This document shows positions 53,654 to 63,523 of a stretch of 64,000 nucleotides of DNA, in pieces. The DNA lies in contig NZ_FNWO01000005.1 in assembly GCF_900108475.1 (NCBI RefSeq), positions 62,001-126,000 on the forward strand, read 5' to 3'. Every line of letters starts with the position of its first letter. Within the stretch, counting starts at the first letter, position 1. The DNA comes from Magnetospirillum fulvum (GTDB taxonomy: Bacteria > Pseudomonadota > Alphaproteobacteria > Rhodospirillales > Magnetospirillaceae). Below the pieces are notes generated by a model. The model ran no database searches. It was not told where the DNA came from and worked only from the letters and a program-made list of their open reading frames with translations. The position numbers were made by a program, and so were the translations under genes.

Positions 53654-56600
53654 ATGGGCGACGATAGCGGGATTGGTGCGGCGGCGGTGCGGATCGAGGC
53701 GGCGGTGATGCCGCGGCTAAATCTCGCGTTTCACCATAATTCCGTGCCGTTCCTGCATGAATTGGTCATCGTCAACGAGACAGAGGCTCCGCTCCAGGAG
53801 GTAGAACTCGTTCTCTCGTCCGACCCCGCCTTTCTCGCGTCGCGCGTCTGGCACATCGACGCGATCGGGCCGGGGGGACGGCACGTCCTTACCGAACTCG
53901 ACGTCGCCCTTGATCCCGGTTTGCTGACGCGTCTGACCGAGGCCGAACCAGCCGAAATCCATCTTGTTCTGCGTGCCGCCGGTGCCGAGGTGGCGACACT
54001 GGCGCGCGCGATCGAACTTCTGCCCCGCACCCAGTGGACCGGACTCGACCACGTTCCCGAGATGGTGACCGCCTTTGTTCAGCCCAACGATCCGGCAATC
54101 GACCCGTTGCTCAAACAGACCGCCGAACTGTTGCGCCGCAACGGACGCGATGGCGCGCTTAATGGCTATGAGGGCGAACCGGCGCGGGCCTGGGAATTGG
54201 CCTCGGCGCTGTGGAGCGCGGTGGCGGCGCTCGGACTCGATTACAGCCTGCCGCCCGCCGGGTTCGAGAAGAGTGGCCAAAAGGTGCGCGGACCGGGGCA
54301 GGTGATCGACGTTCGCCTCGCCACCTGTCTCGACAGCACACTGCTCTTCTGCGCCGCGTTGGAGCAGTTGCATCTGAACCCGCTGCTGGTGTTCACCAAA
54401 GGTCATGTCTTCGCCGGGCTGTGGCTGCGGCCGGAAGAATTCACCACCTCGGTGATCGACGACATCACCTCGCTGCGCAAGCGGATCAAGCTCGACGAGA
54501 TGCTGGTCTTCGAGACGACCCTGGTCGCCCAGCGTCCCGTGGCGACGTTCGGTCAGGCGGTGGAACGGGGAAGCCGCCTCCTGTCCGAAGCCGAGACGGA
54601 CAATTTCATTCTTGCGGTCGATGTGCGCCGCGCCCGCCTGCAACGCATCCGGCCGTTGGCCTCGGCCGATGGCGTGGCTGGCTCACTCGGCGAGCCCGTT
54701 GCCTTTGAGGACCCGCGCGAGGTGCCATTTGAGGCGGCACCGGTTCTTGCCTCCGATCGAAGCTGGGCGGCCGACGTTGTGCCAACCACGCCCCAGGGGC
54801 GGTTGGCCCGCTGGCAACGCAAGCTGCTAGACCTGTCGCTGCGCAACAGCCTGCTGAATTTCAAGGTCGGCAAAAAGGCGATCAGGCTGGTTACCCCCGA
54901 TCCCGGCGGGCTGGAGGATTTGCTCGCCGATAACCGGCGGATACGCTTGCTGCCGCATCCCGATCTAATGGAAGGCAACGATCCGCGCAGCCGAATGATC
55001 CATGAGACGCGTCATCACGAGGATGCCCGCCGCGCCCACGCCATCGACGCCCTGTCGCGCGATCAGGTGCTGGTCGAGTTGTCTGCCGACGATCTCGATG
55101 GTCGTCTCACCGAATTGTACCGTCAGGCGCGATCGACGCTCCAGGAAGGCGGCGCCAACACCCTGTTCCTCGCCTATGGATTCCTGGTCTGGAACCGCAA
55201 GGAGGACGAGACCAAGAGTTACCGCGCGCCCTTGATCCTGTTGCCGGTCAGTTTGGAGCGCAAAAGCGTCCGCAGCGGCTTCAGTCTGGTGTTGCACGAG
55301 GACGAACCGCGCTTCAACCCGACCCTGGTCGAGATGCTGCGTGTCGATTTTTCTCTGACCCTGCCGTTTGCCGACGGCGACCTGCCCAAGGACGAGCACG
55401 GTCTTGATATCGACGGCATCTGGCGGGCGGTCGAACAGGCGGTGAAGGAAGACCGGGGCTGGGAAGTCGCCGAAGAGGTGGTGCTATCCTCTTTTTCCTT
55501 CGCCAAACATCTGATGTGGAAGGATCTGGTCGAACGGACCGATCAGCTTCGCCAGAATCCGGTGGTGCGTCATCTGCTCGACAGCCCGCGCGATCCCTAT
55601 CCCGGCGATCATCGTTTCGCCGATCCGCGCACCCTCGACCGCACCCATGGGCCAGAGCAGGTGTTCTGCCCACTGCCTGCGGATTCATCGCAATTATCGG
55701 CGGTGATGGCGGCGGCAAAGGGGAAAGATTTCGTGCTGATCGGGCCGCCCGGTACCGGCAAGAGCCAGACCATCGCCAACCTGATCGCCCAATGCCTCGC
55801 CGAACGCAAAACCGTGCTGTTCGTCTCCGAAAAGATCGCGGCGCTCGATGTGGTCTATCGCCGCCTGCGTGAAGTGGGGTTGGGCGATTTCTGCCTGGAA
55901 CTCCATTCGAGCAAGGCGCGCAAACTCGATGTTCTCGACCAGTTGCGCACTGCTTGGGAAGCCAAAGGTGTTCTGAATGCCGAGGAATGGGCACGCGAGG
56001 CCCGGCGACTCAGGAGTCTGCGCGATGAGTTGAACCTTTATGTCGAGCATCTTCACCGCGACTACCGCAACGGACTGACCCCACGCACGGCTATCGGCCT
56101 GGTGCTGGCCGGGCGCGAGCGGCCCCGTCTCGGACTCTCATGGCCGAGCCTCGACGCTCACAACCGCGATCAGCGCGAGGATTTGGCCGCGATGGCCGGA
56201 CGGCTCGACATCCTTGCCGCCCAGGTCGGCGGGATAAAGGACAGCCCACTCGCCCCGATTGTGCACGGGACATGGTCGCCGCTGTGGCAGCAGCGGTTGC
56301 TGGCCGCCGCCGAGGCGGTTCCGCAGGCCGCGACTGCGCTCGATCAGGCTCTGGCGGCGTTCCGCGCGGCAACCTCTTTGCCCGAATTCCCCCTCAACCG
56401 AATGGGGCGGGAGGCGATCAGAGCCTTGGCGGACCTCCTGCCGCGGGCCGCAGGGCACGATTGGCGTTTCCTCTTCCGCCCCGATGCCCGTGCCCTGATC
56501 GAGTCCCTTCGCGACGGACTTTCCCTGCTCGCACGGCACCGGGAATTCTTCACGACTCTTCCCGTACCGTGGCCGGGCGAGGTGACCGGGGCGGTGCGGC

Positions 56601-59600
56601 GGGCGGGCGATCTGCTCCGCCGCCATCACGAGATCACGGCCCAGCTTGGTCTGCCGATCGGAACCTCGCTGGTGGACAACGATCCCGAGGCATTGAAGAC
56701 CGGCTGGGATCAGGCGGCGGGGTCCTGGTGGCTGAAACGCAAGCTCGGGCAGCGCAAGGTCGCCAAGGCGGTCCTCGCCCTCGTGCCGCCGGGGCGTGAG
56801 GTGCCGCCGGCCGAGGACCTTGACCGTCTGGTTGCCCTGGTCGGGATCGAACGCGATCTTGCCGCTCTGGTCCCACGGATCGAGGAGAGCGGAATCGCCT
56901 GGGCCGGTCTCGCCACCACGCCCGGCATTGTCGATGAGTCCGTGCGGTTCAACGCCGTGCTGGCCGCCGTTCAACAGCGGCAGGGCTGGACCGAGGACGG
57001 GCTGGATTCTGTCGCCGAAGGGGCCTGCGGTTTCGCTTTGGCCAAGGGACTGGATCGTCTGCGCCGTCTGCGCACGTTGGAGTCCGAAATCGCCGGGTTC
57101 GATGATCTGACCGCCCACACCAACGGGCTATGGTCCGGTCTGCGGTCTCGCCCCGACGAGATCGCGGCAGCGTTGGCGTTCCATACCGATCTTGACACCA
57201 TCCTCCCCCGCCTCGCGGCCACCGCCGAGGCCCTGGGGACGCTGAAGAGCGGGCTTGAACGGTTGCTGGGCGACGGTAACGCCCTGCTTGCCGCCGCCGG
57301 TCCTGCCGCCCAGGCGGGGACGGCGCTGATCCTGGCGCTGGACCGGTTCGAGGAGACGCTGGCCACCTTTGCCACCGAGGCGGGGGCACCGCTGCCCGAC
57401 GAGAGACCGATGGGTCTGGCCGAACTATGCCGGGCGATCGCGCCGCTTGGCCCCCGGCTCAAGGATTGGTGCGCCTGGCGCGGAGCCAGGGCCGAGGCGA
57501 TCACCGTCGGCTTGGGGCCACTGGTCGAGGGCATCGAAAGCGGGGCGGTGGCCGAGGGGCAGGTCCGGGCCGCTTTCGAGACCGATTACGCCCGCTGGTG
57601 GCTTGATCTGGTGATCGAGGAGGATGCGGTGCTGCGCCAGTTCTCTTCGGCGCTGCACGAAGACCGTATCCAGGCGTTCCGCGACCTAGACGACCACTTT
57701 ACCACGCTGACCCGCGATTATCTGCGCGCCAACCTGTGCGCGGGGCTGCCCGATATCGACAGTTCCGACGTGCCGTCGGACTGGGGGCTGTTGCGGCGGG
57801 AAATGCACAAGCAGCGCAATCACCTGCCACTGCGGATGCTGTTGCAGGGGCTGACCGAGGCTTTGCCCCGGCTGACGCCATGCCTTTTGATGAGCCCGCT
57901 GTCGATTGCCCAGTATCTGGCCGCCGACGCGCCGCCCTTCGATGTGGTGGTGTTCGACGAGGCGTCGCAAATCGCGGTGTGGGACGCCATCGGCGCGATT
58001 GCACGCGGACGCCAAGTGGTGATGGTCGGCGACCCCAAGCAACTGCCGCCCACCGACTTCTTCGCCCGGGGCCAGTCGGACGAGGAAGAAGACGGCGACA
58101 CCGATCCCGACATGGAAAGCATTCTCGATGAATGCATGGGGGCCTGCCTACCCACCCTCGACCTCTCCTGGCACTACCGCTCGCGCCATGAAAGCCTGAT
58201 CGCCTTCTCCAACCATCGTTATTACGGCGGGTCGCTGGTCACCTTCCCCTCGCCGGTCACCGACGACCGGGCCGTCAGTTTCCAGTTCGTCGAGAACGGT
58301 GTTTACGAAAAAGGCGGTGCCCGGACCAACCCGGCCGAGGCCAAGGCGCTGGTCGCCGATCTGGTCCGCCATCTGAAAGACCCGGATTTCGTCGCCGCAG
58401 AGCGCACCATCGGTGTTGTCACCTTCAATGCCGAGCAGCAGAAACTGATCGAGGATCTGCTCGATCGGGAACGGCGCCTGGATCCCTCGCTCGATCCCTT
58501 CTTCGCCGAGGACGCGCTGGAACCGGTGATGGTGAAGAACCTCGAAAACGTCCAGGGCGACGAACGCGACCTGATCTATTTCTCGATCACCTACGGCCCC
58601 GACCGCACTGGCGCGGTGTCGATGAATTTCGGGCCGATGAACAAAAGCGGCGGTGGGCGGCGGCTCAACGTCGCGGTGACCCGGGCACGCCATGCGCTGA
58701 AGGTATTCTCGACCCTGCATCCCGACCAGATCGACCTCAGCCGCACTCAGGCCGAGGGAGTGCGCGACCTCAAGCACTTCCTCGAATTCGCCCAACGCGG
58801 CCCGCGTGCCCTGGGCGAGGCAGTGATGGGCAGCATCGGCGGTTTCGAATCGCCGTTCGAGAAAATGGTGGCCGAGTCCCTCGCGGCGCGGGGTTGGCGG
58901 GTCCATTCCCAGATCGGCGTTTCGTCGAACTTCCGCATCGACCTCGGGATCGTCGATCCCGATGCGCCGGGCCGCTACCTCGTCGGGATCGAATGCGACG
59001 GGGCCACCTATCACCGTGCCGCGACGGCGCGGGACCGCGACAAGTTGCGCGAATCGGTGCTGCGCGGCCTGGGGTGGGAGATCGTGCGGATCTGGTCGAC
59101 CGATTGGTGGGTTGATTCCCAAGGGGCGCTGGACAAGGTCGATGCTCGTCTCAACGTCCTATTGGAACAGGCGCGCACCCGTCGGGCCGAGGCGAAAACC
59201 GCCGAAGTCGAGCCCACGCCTCAATTGGCCGAAGCCGCTTCCCTGGTCCGCCCCCGTGCCGCCGACGACTTGTTCGTCGGACAGGATTTTGCCCTGACCC
59301 CATCGGGCGGCGCGAGACGGGCTGAACCTGACCCCACGTCCGAGGCCGCGTCCCGGTTCTCCGAAGCCGACCCCACCCAAGTCGCTCGTCCCAATCCCGA
59401 TCTGTTCTTCGACCTGGAGTATGATTCGACCCTGCGTGCGATGATCCGGCTGGTGATCGAGGCTGAAGGCCCGGTGCGCGACGACGTGTTGGCACGGCGC
59501 ATCGCTCGCGCCCATGGCTGGACCCGCACCGGTTCGAGGATTCAAGAGCGGGTCTCCCGATTGGCCCGGCAAGACGGAGCCTTTGTTGCCGAGGGCGAGG

Positions 59601-59857
59601 CGACCTTCGTCTGGCCGAAAGACAGCGATCCGTCGTGCTTCCCCGCTTTCCGCCGTCCGTCCGGCGATCAGCTCCGCCCGGTCGACGAGATCGCGTTGCC
59701 CGAACTGGTTGCCCTCGCCCGCGAGGTCCAGGCCACAGGGCGGGACGGAGAGGCCGCGCTGACGGCGATGGCCCGTTTGGCTGGCCTGCACCAGCTTCGC
59801 CATGCCAGCCGCGAACGGTTAACCCAGGCCTGGACCCGGATGGAGACGGAGGGGTGA
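53654..59857 (+). CDS. Giant DUF4011 helicase-nuclease with Vsr-like and DUF3320 domains (putative anti-phage protein)
   Basis: The 2067-residue protein has, in order: an N-terminal region with a transglutaminase-like patch (ATCLDSTLLFCAALEQL); DUF4011 from about residue 385 (RWQRKLLDLSLRNSLLNF); a superfamily-1 helicase; a restriction-fold nuclease; and DUF3320 from about 1915. Helicase motifs are Walker A GPPGTGKS at 697-704, FDEASQ with Asp1435/Glu1436, GDPKQLPP at 1459-1466, and NVAVTRAR from 1672. The nuclease has Asp1763 in FRIDLG and ECDG at 1780-1783, a Vsr/MTES_1575-like core. This architecture matches the Hhe-type defence proteins reported in surveys of anti-phage systems. I chose ATG 53654 over GTG 53645. 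It overlaps the SIR2 gene by 4 bases. Confidence 0.88.
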   Translation: MGDDSGIGAAAVRIEAAVMPRLNLAFHHNSVPFLHELVIVNETEAPLQEVELVLSSDPAFLASRVWHIDAIGPGGRHVLTELDVALDPGLLTRLTEAEPAEIHLVLRAAGAEVATLARAIELLPRTQWTGLDHVPEMVTAFVQPNDPAIDPLLKQTAELLRRNGRDGALNGYEGEPARAWELASALWSAVAALGLDYSLPPAGFEKSGQKVRGPGQVIDVRLATCLDSTLLFCAALEQLHLNPLLVFTKGHVFAGLWLRPEEFTTSVIDDITSLRKRIKLDEMLVFETTLVAQRPVATFGQAVERGSRLLSEAETDNFILAVDVRRARLQRIRPLASADGVAGSLGEPVAFEDPREVPFEAAPVLASDRSWAADVVPTTPQGRLARWQRKLLDLSLRNSLLNFKVGKKAIRLVTPDPGGLEDLLADNRRIRLLPHPDLMEGNDPRSRMIHETRHHEDARRAHAIDALSRDQVLVELSADDLDGRLTELYRQARSTLQEGGANTLFLAYGFLVWNRKEDETKSYRAPLILLPVSLERKSVRSGFSLVLHEDEPRFNPTLVEMLRVDFSLTLPFADGDLPKDEHGLDIDGIWRAVEQAVKEDRGWEVAEEVVLSSFSFAKHLMWKDLVERTDQLRQNPVVRHLLDSPRDPYPGDHRFADPRTLDRTHGPEQVFCPLPADSSQLSAVMAAAKGKDFVLIGPPGTGKSQTIANLIAQCLAERKTVLFVSEKIAALDVVYRRLREVGLGDFCLELHSSKARKLDVLDQLRTAWEAKGVLNAEEWAREARRLRSLRDELNLYVEHLHRDYRNGLTPRTAIGLVLAGRERPRLGLSWPSLDAHNRDQREDLAAMAGRLDILAAQVGGIKDSPLAPIVHGTWSPLWQQRLLAAAEAVPQAATALDQALAAFRAATSLPEFPLNRMGREAIRALADLLPRAAGHDWRFLFRPDARALIESLRDGLSLLARHREFFTTLPVPWPGEVTGAVRRAGDLLRRHHEITAQLGLPIGTSLVDNDPEALKTGWDQAAGSWWLKRKLGQRKVAKAVLALVPPGREVPPAEDLDRLVALVGIERDLAALVPRIEESGIAWAGLATTPGIVDESVRFNAVLAAVQQRQGWTEDGLDSVAEGACGFALAKGLDRLRRLRTLESEIAGFDDLTAHTNGLWSGLRSRPDEIAAALAFHTDLDTILPRLAATAEALGTLKSGLERLLGDGNALLAAAGPAAQAGTALILALDRFEETLATFATEAGAPLPDERPMGLAELCRAIAPLGPRLKDWCAWRGARAEAITVGLGPLVEGIESGAVAEGQVRAAFETDYARWWLDLVIEEDAVLRQFSSALHEDRIQAFRDLDDHFTTLTRDYLRANLCAGLPDIDSSDVPSDWGLLRREMHKQRNHLPLRMLLQGLTEALPRLTPCLLMSPLSIAQYLAADAPPFDVVVFDEASQIAVWDAIGAIARGRQVVMVGDPKQLPPTDFFARGQSDEEEDGDTDPDMESILDECMGACLPTLDLSWHYRSRHESLIAFSNHRYYGGSLVTFPSPVTDDRAVSFQFVENGVYEKGGARTNPAEAKALVADLVRHLKDPDFVAAERTIGVVTFNAEQQKLIEDLLDRERRLDPSLDPFFAEDALEPVMVKNLENVQGDERDLIYFSITYGPDRTGAVSMNFGPMNKSGGGRRLNVAVTRARHALKVFSTLHPDQIDLSRTQAEGVRDLKHFLEFAQRGPRALGEAVMGSIGGFESPFEKMVAESLAARGWRVHSQIGVSSNFRIDLGIVDPDAPGRYLVGIECDGATYHRAATARDRDKLRESVLRGLGWEIVRIWSTDWWVDSQGALDKVDARLNVLLEQARTRRAEAKTAEVEPTPQLAEAASLVRPRAADDLFVGQDFALTPSGGARRAEPDPTSEAASRFSEADPTQVARPNPDLFFDLEYDSTLRAMIRLVIEAEGPVRDDVLARRIARAHGWTRTGSRIQERVSRLARQDGAFVAEGEATFVWPKDSDPSCFPAFRRPSGDQLRPVDEIALPELVALAREVQATGRDGEAALTAMARLAGLHQLRHASRERLTQAWTRMETEG

Positions 59858-62800
59858 CGCTGCCGATCCGGTTGCCGACCGAGCTTCTCAGCGCCCACGA
59901 CAAAGGGCGGCTGGTGTTCTTTTGCGGCGCGGGAATTTCGCGTTACACCGGACTGGGCGATTTCAAGGGGTTGGTTGAAGACATCTTCGCGATGTGCGGC
60001 TTGCCGCTATTCCCCGAGGCAAGCTGCGCCACCTGTGGCCAACCTCATCCTTCCGTGATCGGGACGCGGAGCCCGGAGGAAGACGCCTTCCACCGAGGTG
60101 CCTATGATCGCGCCCTGCATCTGCTGGAAGCGAAAAGCGACTACATGCGCCCGGCGGCGGTCGAGGTGCTCGGCGCTCCCTCCTCGGATCCGGACCTCAA
60201 AACCCACAAGGCGCTGCTCGCCCTCTCGCGCCACCCCGAAGGCGGTCACCGGCTGGTCACCACCAATTTCGACCGGCGGTTCGAGGAGGCCGAACCGAAC
60301 CTCGAGTTCCAGGCCGGACCGTATTTGACACTGCCGCGACCGGAAAGTTGGCGGCGTCTGACCTACCTTCACGGTCGCCTTGATCCGCTCGATGACCCTG
60401 GCGGAAACGGGCTGGTCCTCACCAGCGGCGATTTCAGCCGCGCCTATCTTCAGGACGGTTGGGCTGCGCGCTTCGCCCTGCATTTGTTCGAGACCTACAC
60501 GATCTTGTTCGTCGGCTACAGCCTGAACGACCCGGTAGTCAGCTATCTGATCGACGGCTTGGCCGCCGACATGCGTCGCCGGGGTGAATCTCTCAATGCC
60601 TATATCCTCGCCGACCATGACGGAACGGAAGCGGGGCGTCGAACCGTCGAGATGACGTGGGAATCGCGCGGGCTGATACCGATCCCATTTGACCGAAAGG
60701 ACGATTTCGTCGCCCTGCATCAGACCCTGCATTGTTGGGCCGAGATCGACACCGCGAAGCGGGACCGACGGTTCGAGACATTGCTGGAGCCTTTCCTCCA
60801 CCCTTACGATCCGAAAACGACCGGCACAGCGGACCTTGAACTGCTGCTGTGGCTGCTGTCGGCAGACAATGGTGCAATCGCCGACGCCTTCGCCGACGCC
60901 GATCCGCCGCCGGACATTTCGTGGCTGAAGCCCATCGCCGAAACAAAGCTGAATCTGCCGATTGCCAAGGGATCGGTGTCACTGCTCAACCTACCGTCGC
61001 CCGGCGTTCACGTCGCCCCTCTGGCTGGTCCTGGAGCCGCCAACCTGCCTGGACTGACCTTGTCGCCGGTGACATTGTACTTGGGCCGCTGGCTGGCGAA
61101 GCACCGCGACAAAACCGAACTGGTCGATTGGGTAATCGAGCGGGGTGGACGTATCCACCCCCAATGGGCCGATTCTCTCGAACGTGACCTGGACACGGTC
61201 GATAAACCGTTTGCCGCGTTCTGGAGACTTGTTATTGATCCGATCATCCCTGTGTTCCAGGAAGAAGGCCGCTATTTCCTGGGGCCGATCTCGGATGGAC
61301 GATGGCCGGAAAACGGTGACGAATGGCTCTTCCGGGCCTGTCAGCCACGCCTCAAATTATCGAAGACCTTTTCCCGGATATACGGGGAGCCCCGGCCCCC
61401 CGAAAAATTGTCGGACATCGTTGCCGTCGGGCTAAAACTGACAGAGCCCTCCTTCCTTGACGATGTCTGGAAGAGCAGGCAATCCCCAGAGATTCGCGCG
61501 GCGTTGATTCGGAACGTCGATGTCTTGACGTCGGCGCTTGCTGACGGGGCTCGCTTGATTCGACAAACGGACCACGACTTATTTTTTGACATCAATTGCC
61601 GGTCGTTGACACAGGGAAGCGATTTTGACCGGATGAGTTTTCCTCTGCTCGTTCGTCTGTGTGTTGCTGCGTTCGATATGGCACGGGACGACCGTCCTGT
61701 TCTCGCCGATGCTTTGCTGCTGCGCTGGCTTATGCTGGGTCGAGTTGAATCCCTGTCGATTTTTCGGCGTATGGCGCTTCATGCGTTGTGCTTCGTCCAT
61801 CCCGCCCCGCCGGATGAGGAACTTGACCTCCTGCTGGACGATCATGCGACGGTGCTATGGCGCTACGAATACAATTGCGAGGTCGGCCAATATCTCCGCC
61901 TCCGCGCCCGCACACTTCCCCAGGAATCATTGGATCGTCTTCTCGCGGTGATCGCCCGGGGACCCTCGCGGGGACTGTTCCCCAATTACTCTACCGAGAC
62001 CTCACAGCGGGAAGTGGCATTGCGATTGGCAAAACTGCGGATGGGTGGGGTGGCGTTGCCCGCCGAATTGGCGCAGCAAGCGGACAATGCGGTCGGCATT
62101 TTGGAAAAGGAACGAAATAGGAGATTCGAATTCGGTTGGAGAAAGCGCGAGACAGCGGACCAGTTGATCGATTTGCCTCCAGACAAAATTGCCGATCACC
62201 TCGTCAACGAACCCGACAGTGATAATCGGCGGGATCGCTTGCTAGACCTCTGTCGAAATCACTGTGACTTGGCAATGAAGGTTGTTTCCGAGCTTACCGA
62301 TCGGATTCACGGTCCCGATCCGTTGTGGTCTGGACTTACAGGTTTTGGTGACGTCGAGGATGAATCCAAGCGGCTTCTGATCCTTCGCACTCTGCACGAC
62401 CTATTTAGGCCACGTCCGGACAACTTCATCGACGTCCTTTGTTGGACCTTGGCCAGCGTGATCGTGAAGCTCTTCCCATCGCTTCCCGTCGAGGGCGAGG
62501 ATCGAGCAATGGCCTTGGATTTCTGGCAGATGGTTTGGCAACGCGCGCTACCCTTCGATGCGGGAAAAAAGCAGAACTTTGACACGGCGATCAGCACTGC
62601 TAGCGGTGAACTCGCCACGGCCGCGATCGACCTTGCCCTGCGACACGACGGACCGATACCCGTTGATGTGATGCACCTCCTTGACCAGATCGTCGCGGGG
62701 GAAACGGATTCGCATCGCTTCGGTCGGATCATCCTGGCCTCGCGTCTGCTCTGGCTCCACCACCGGGATCAAGATTGGGCGAACCGGCACCTGATTGCCC

Positions 62801-63504
62801 GCATGAAGTGGCCGCATCCCGAGGCCGTGCCGATGTGGCAAGGCTTCTGCTGGTACTGGCGTCTCAGCATTCCTTTGATGAGCGATCTGCGCGACGCGTT
62901 GCTGTCCGTCGCGGGTCATATCGAAGATGTCCATGCTCGTGAAGTCTGGAACCATCTGTTCGTCGAAACGCTGATCGAGCTGCCGAAGACCTTCACGTCT
63001 GACGAGATCGGCCCAGTGATGCGACAAGCGAACGGGGACGATCTCGCTCAGATGGCGGAGCACCTCGCTCTATGGCTGGGACAGACGGAGGACGAGGCTC
63101 CCATTCGGTGGGGGAACACCATCCGGCCAATCATTTGCCAGCACTGGCCTTCAGTCAAAACGCAACGGACCTCCGCAAACATCGAAAGTTTGGTCAAACT
63201 GGCAATTTCAGCGGGATCGGCCTTCCCCGACGCCATCGCACTGATGCTTAAACGCAAACTGCTGGGGCCTGTCGATGAGCGGACGAGACTGTTTTATCGC
63301 CTCAGCACCCCCAAAGAAAATGCGCCCGATCCCTGCTCCAAATACCCGGACACAGCCTTGTCGTTGCTCGACGCGATCGTCGGCGAGACTCTGCCGCCGT
63401 ATGAATCTGGTTGGATATCCCAAAGCCTCGACCGTATCGTCGCCGCCGATCCCACGCTTGCCGAAGACACACGGATGAAGCGCCTGCGCCGCCGTCTGTC
63501 CTGA
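59854..63504 (+). CDS. SIR2-domain protein with long C-terminal region (putative NADase effector)
   Basis: The 1216-residue protein has an N-terminal SIR2-like domain with GAGIS at residues 25-29, TTNFD at 136-140 (NAD-contacting Asn138, Asp140) and YLHG with the catalytic His173; VGYSLNDPVVSYL follows. The remaining ~850 residues are a helical region resembling DUF4020. SIR2 domains in defence proteins deplete NAD+ on phage infection. The gene starts at GTG 59854, overlapping the helicase stop (GTGA), with GGAG just upstream; no better start exists. Its middle section uses more A/T-ending codons than the surrounding genome, hinting at horizontal origin. Confidence 0.87.
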   Translation: MTLPIRLPTELLSAHDKGRLVFFCGAGISRYTGLGDFKGLVEDIFAMCGLPLFPEASCATCGQPHPSVIGTRSPEEDAFHRGAYDRALHLLEAKSDYMRPAAVEVLGAPSSDPDLKTHKALLALSRHPEGGHRLVTTNFDRRFEEAEPNLEFQAGPYLTLPRPESWRRLTYLHGRLDPLDDPGGNGLVLTSGDFSRAYLQDGWAARFALHLFETYTILFVGYSLNDPVVSYLIDGLAADMRRRGESLNAYILADHDGTEAGRRTVEMTWESRGLIPIPFDRKDDFVALHQTLHCWAEIDTAKRDRRFETLLEPFLHPYDPKTTGTADLELLLWLLSADNGAIADAFADADPPPDISWLKPIAETKLNLPIAKGSVSLLNLPSPGVHVAPLAGPGAANLPGLTLSPVTLYLGRWLAKHRDKTELVDWVIERGGRIHPQWADSLERDLDTVDKPFAAFWRLVIDPIIPVFQEEGRYFLGPISDGRWPENGDEWLFRACQPRLKLSKTFSRIYGEPRPPEKLSDIVAVGLKLTEPSFLDDVWKSRQSPEIRAALIRNVDVLTSALADGARLIRQTDHDLFFDINCRSLTQGSDFDRMSFPLLVRLCVAAFDMARDDRPVLADALLLRWLMLGRVESLSIFRRMALHALCFVHPAPPDEELDLLLDDHATVLWRYEYNCEVGQYLRLRARTLPQESLDRLLAVIARGPSRGLFPNYSTETSQREVALRLAKLRMGGVALPAELAQQADNAVGILEKERNRRFEFGWRKRETADQLIDLPPDKIADHLVNEPDSDNRRDRLLDLCRNHCDLAMKVVSELTDRIHGPDPLWSGLTGFGDVEDESKRLLILRTLHDLFRPRPDNFIDVLCWTLASVIVKLFPSLPVEGEDRAMALDFWQMVWQRALPFDAGKKQNFDTAISTASGELATAAIDLALRHDGPIPVDVMHLLDQIVAGETDSHRFGRIILASRLLWLHHRDQDWANRHLIARMKWPHPEAVPMWQGFCWYWRLSIPLMSDLRDALLSVAGHIEDVHAREVWNHLFVETLIELPKTFTSDEIGPVMRQANGDDLAQMAEHLALWLGQTEDEAPIRWGNTIRPIICQHWPSVKTQRTSANIESLVKLAISAGSAFPDAIALMLKRKLLGPVDERTRLFYRLSTPKENAPDPCSKYPDTALSLLDAIVGETLPPYESGWISQSLDRIVAADPTLAEDTRMKRLRRRLS

Positions 63505-63523
63505 TGCGGCCCCGGAGAAAACG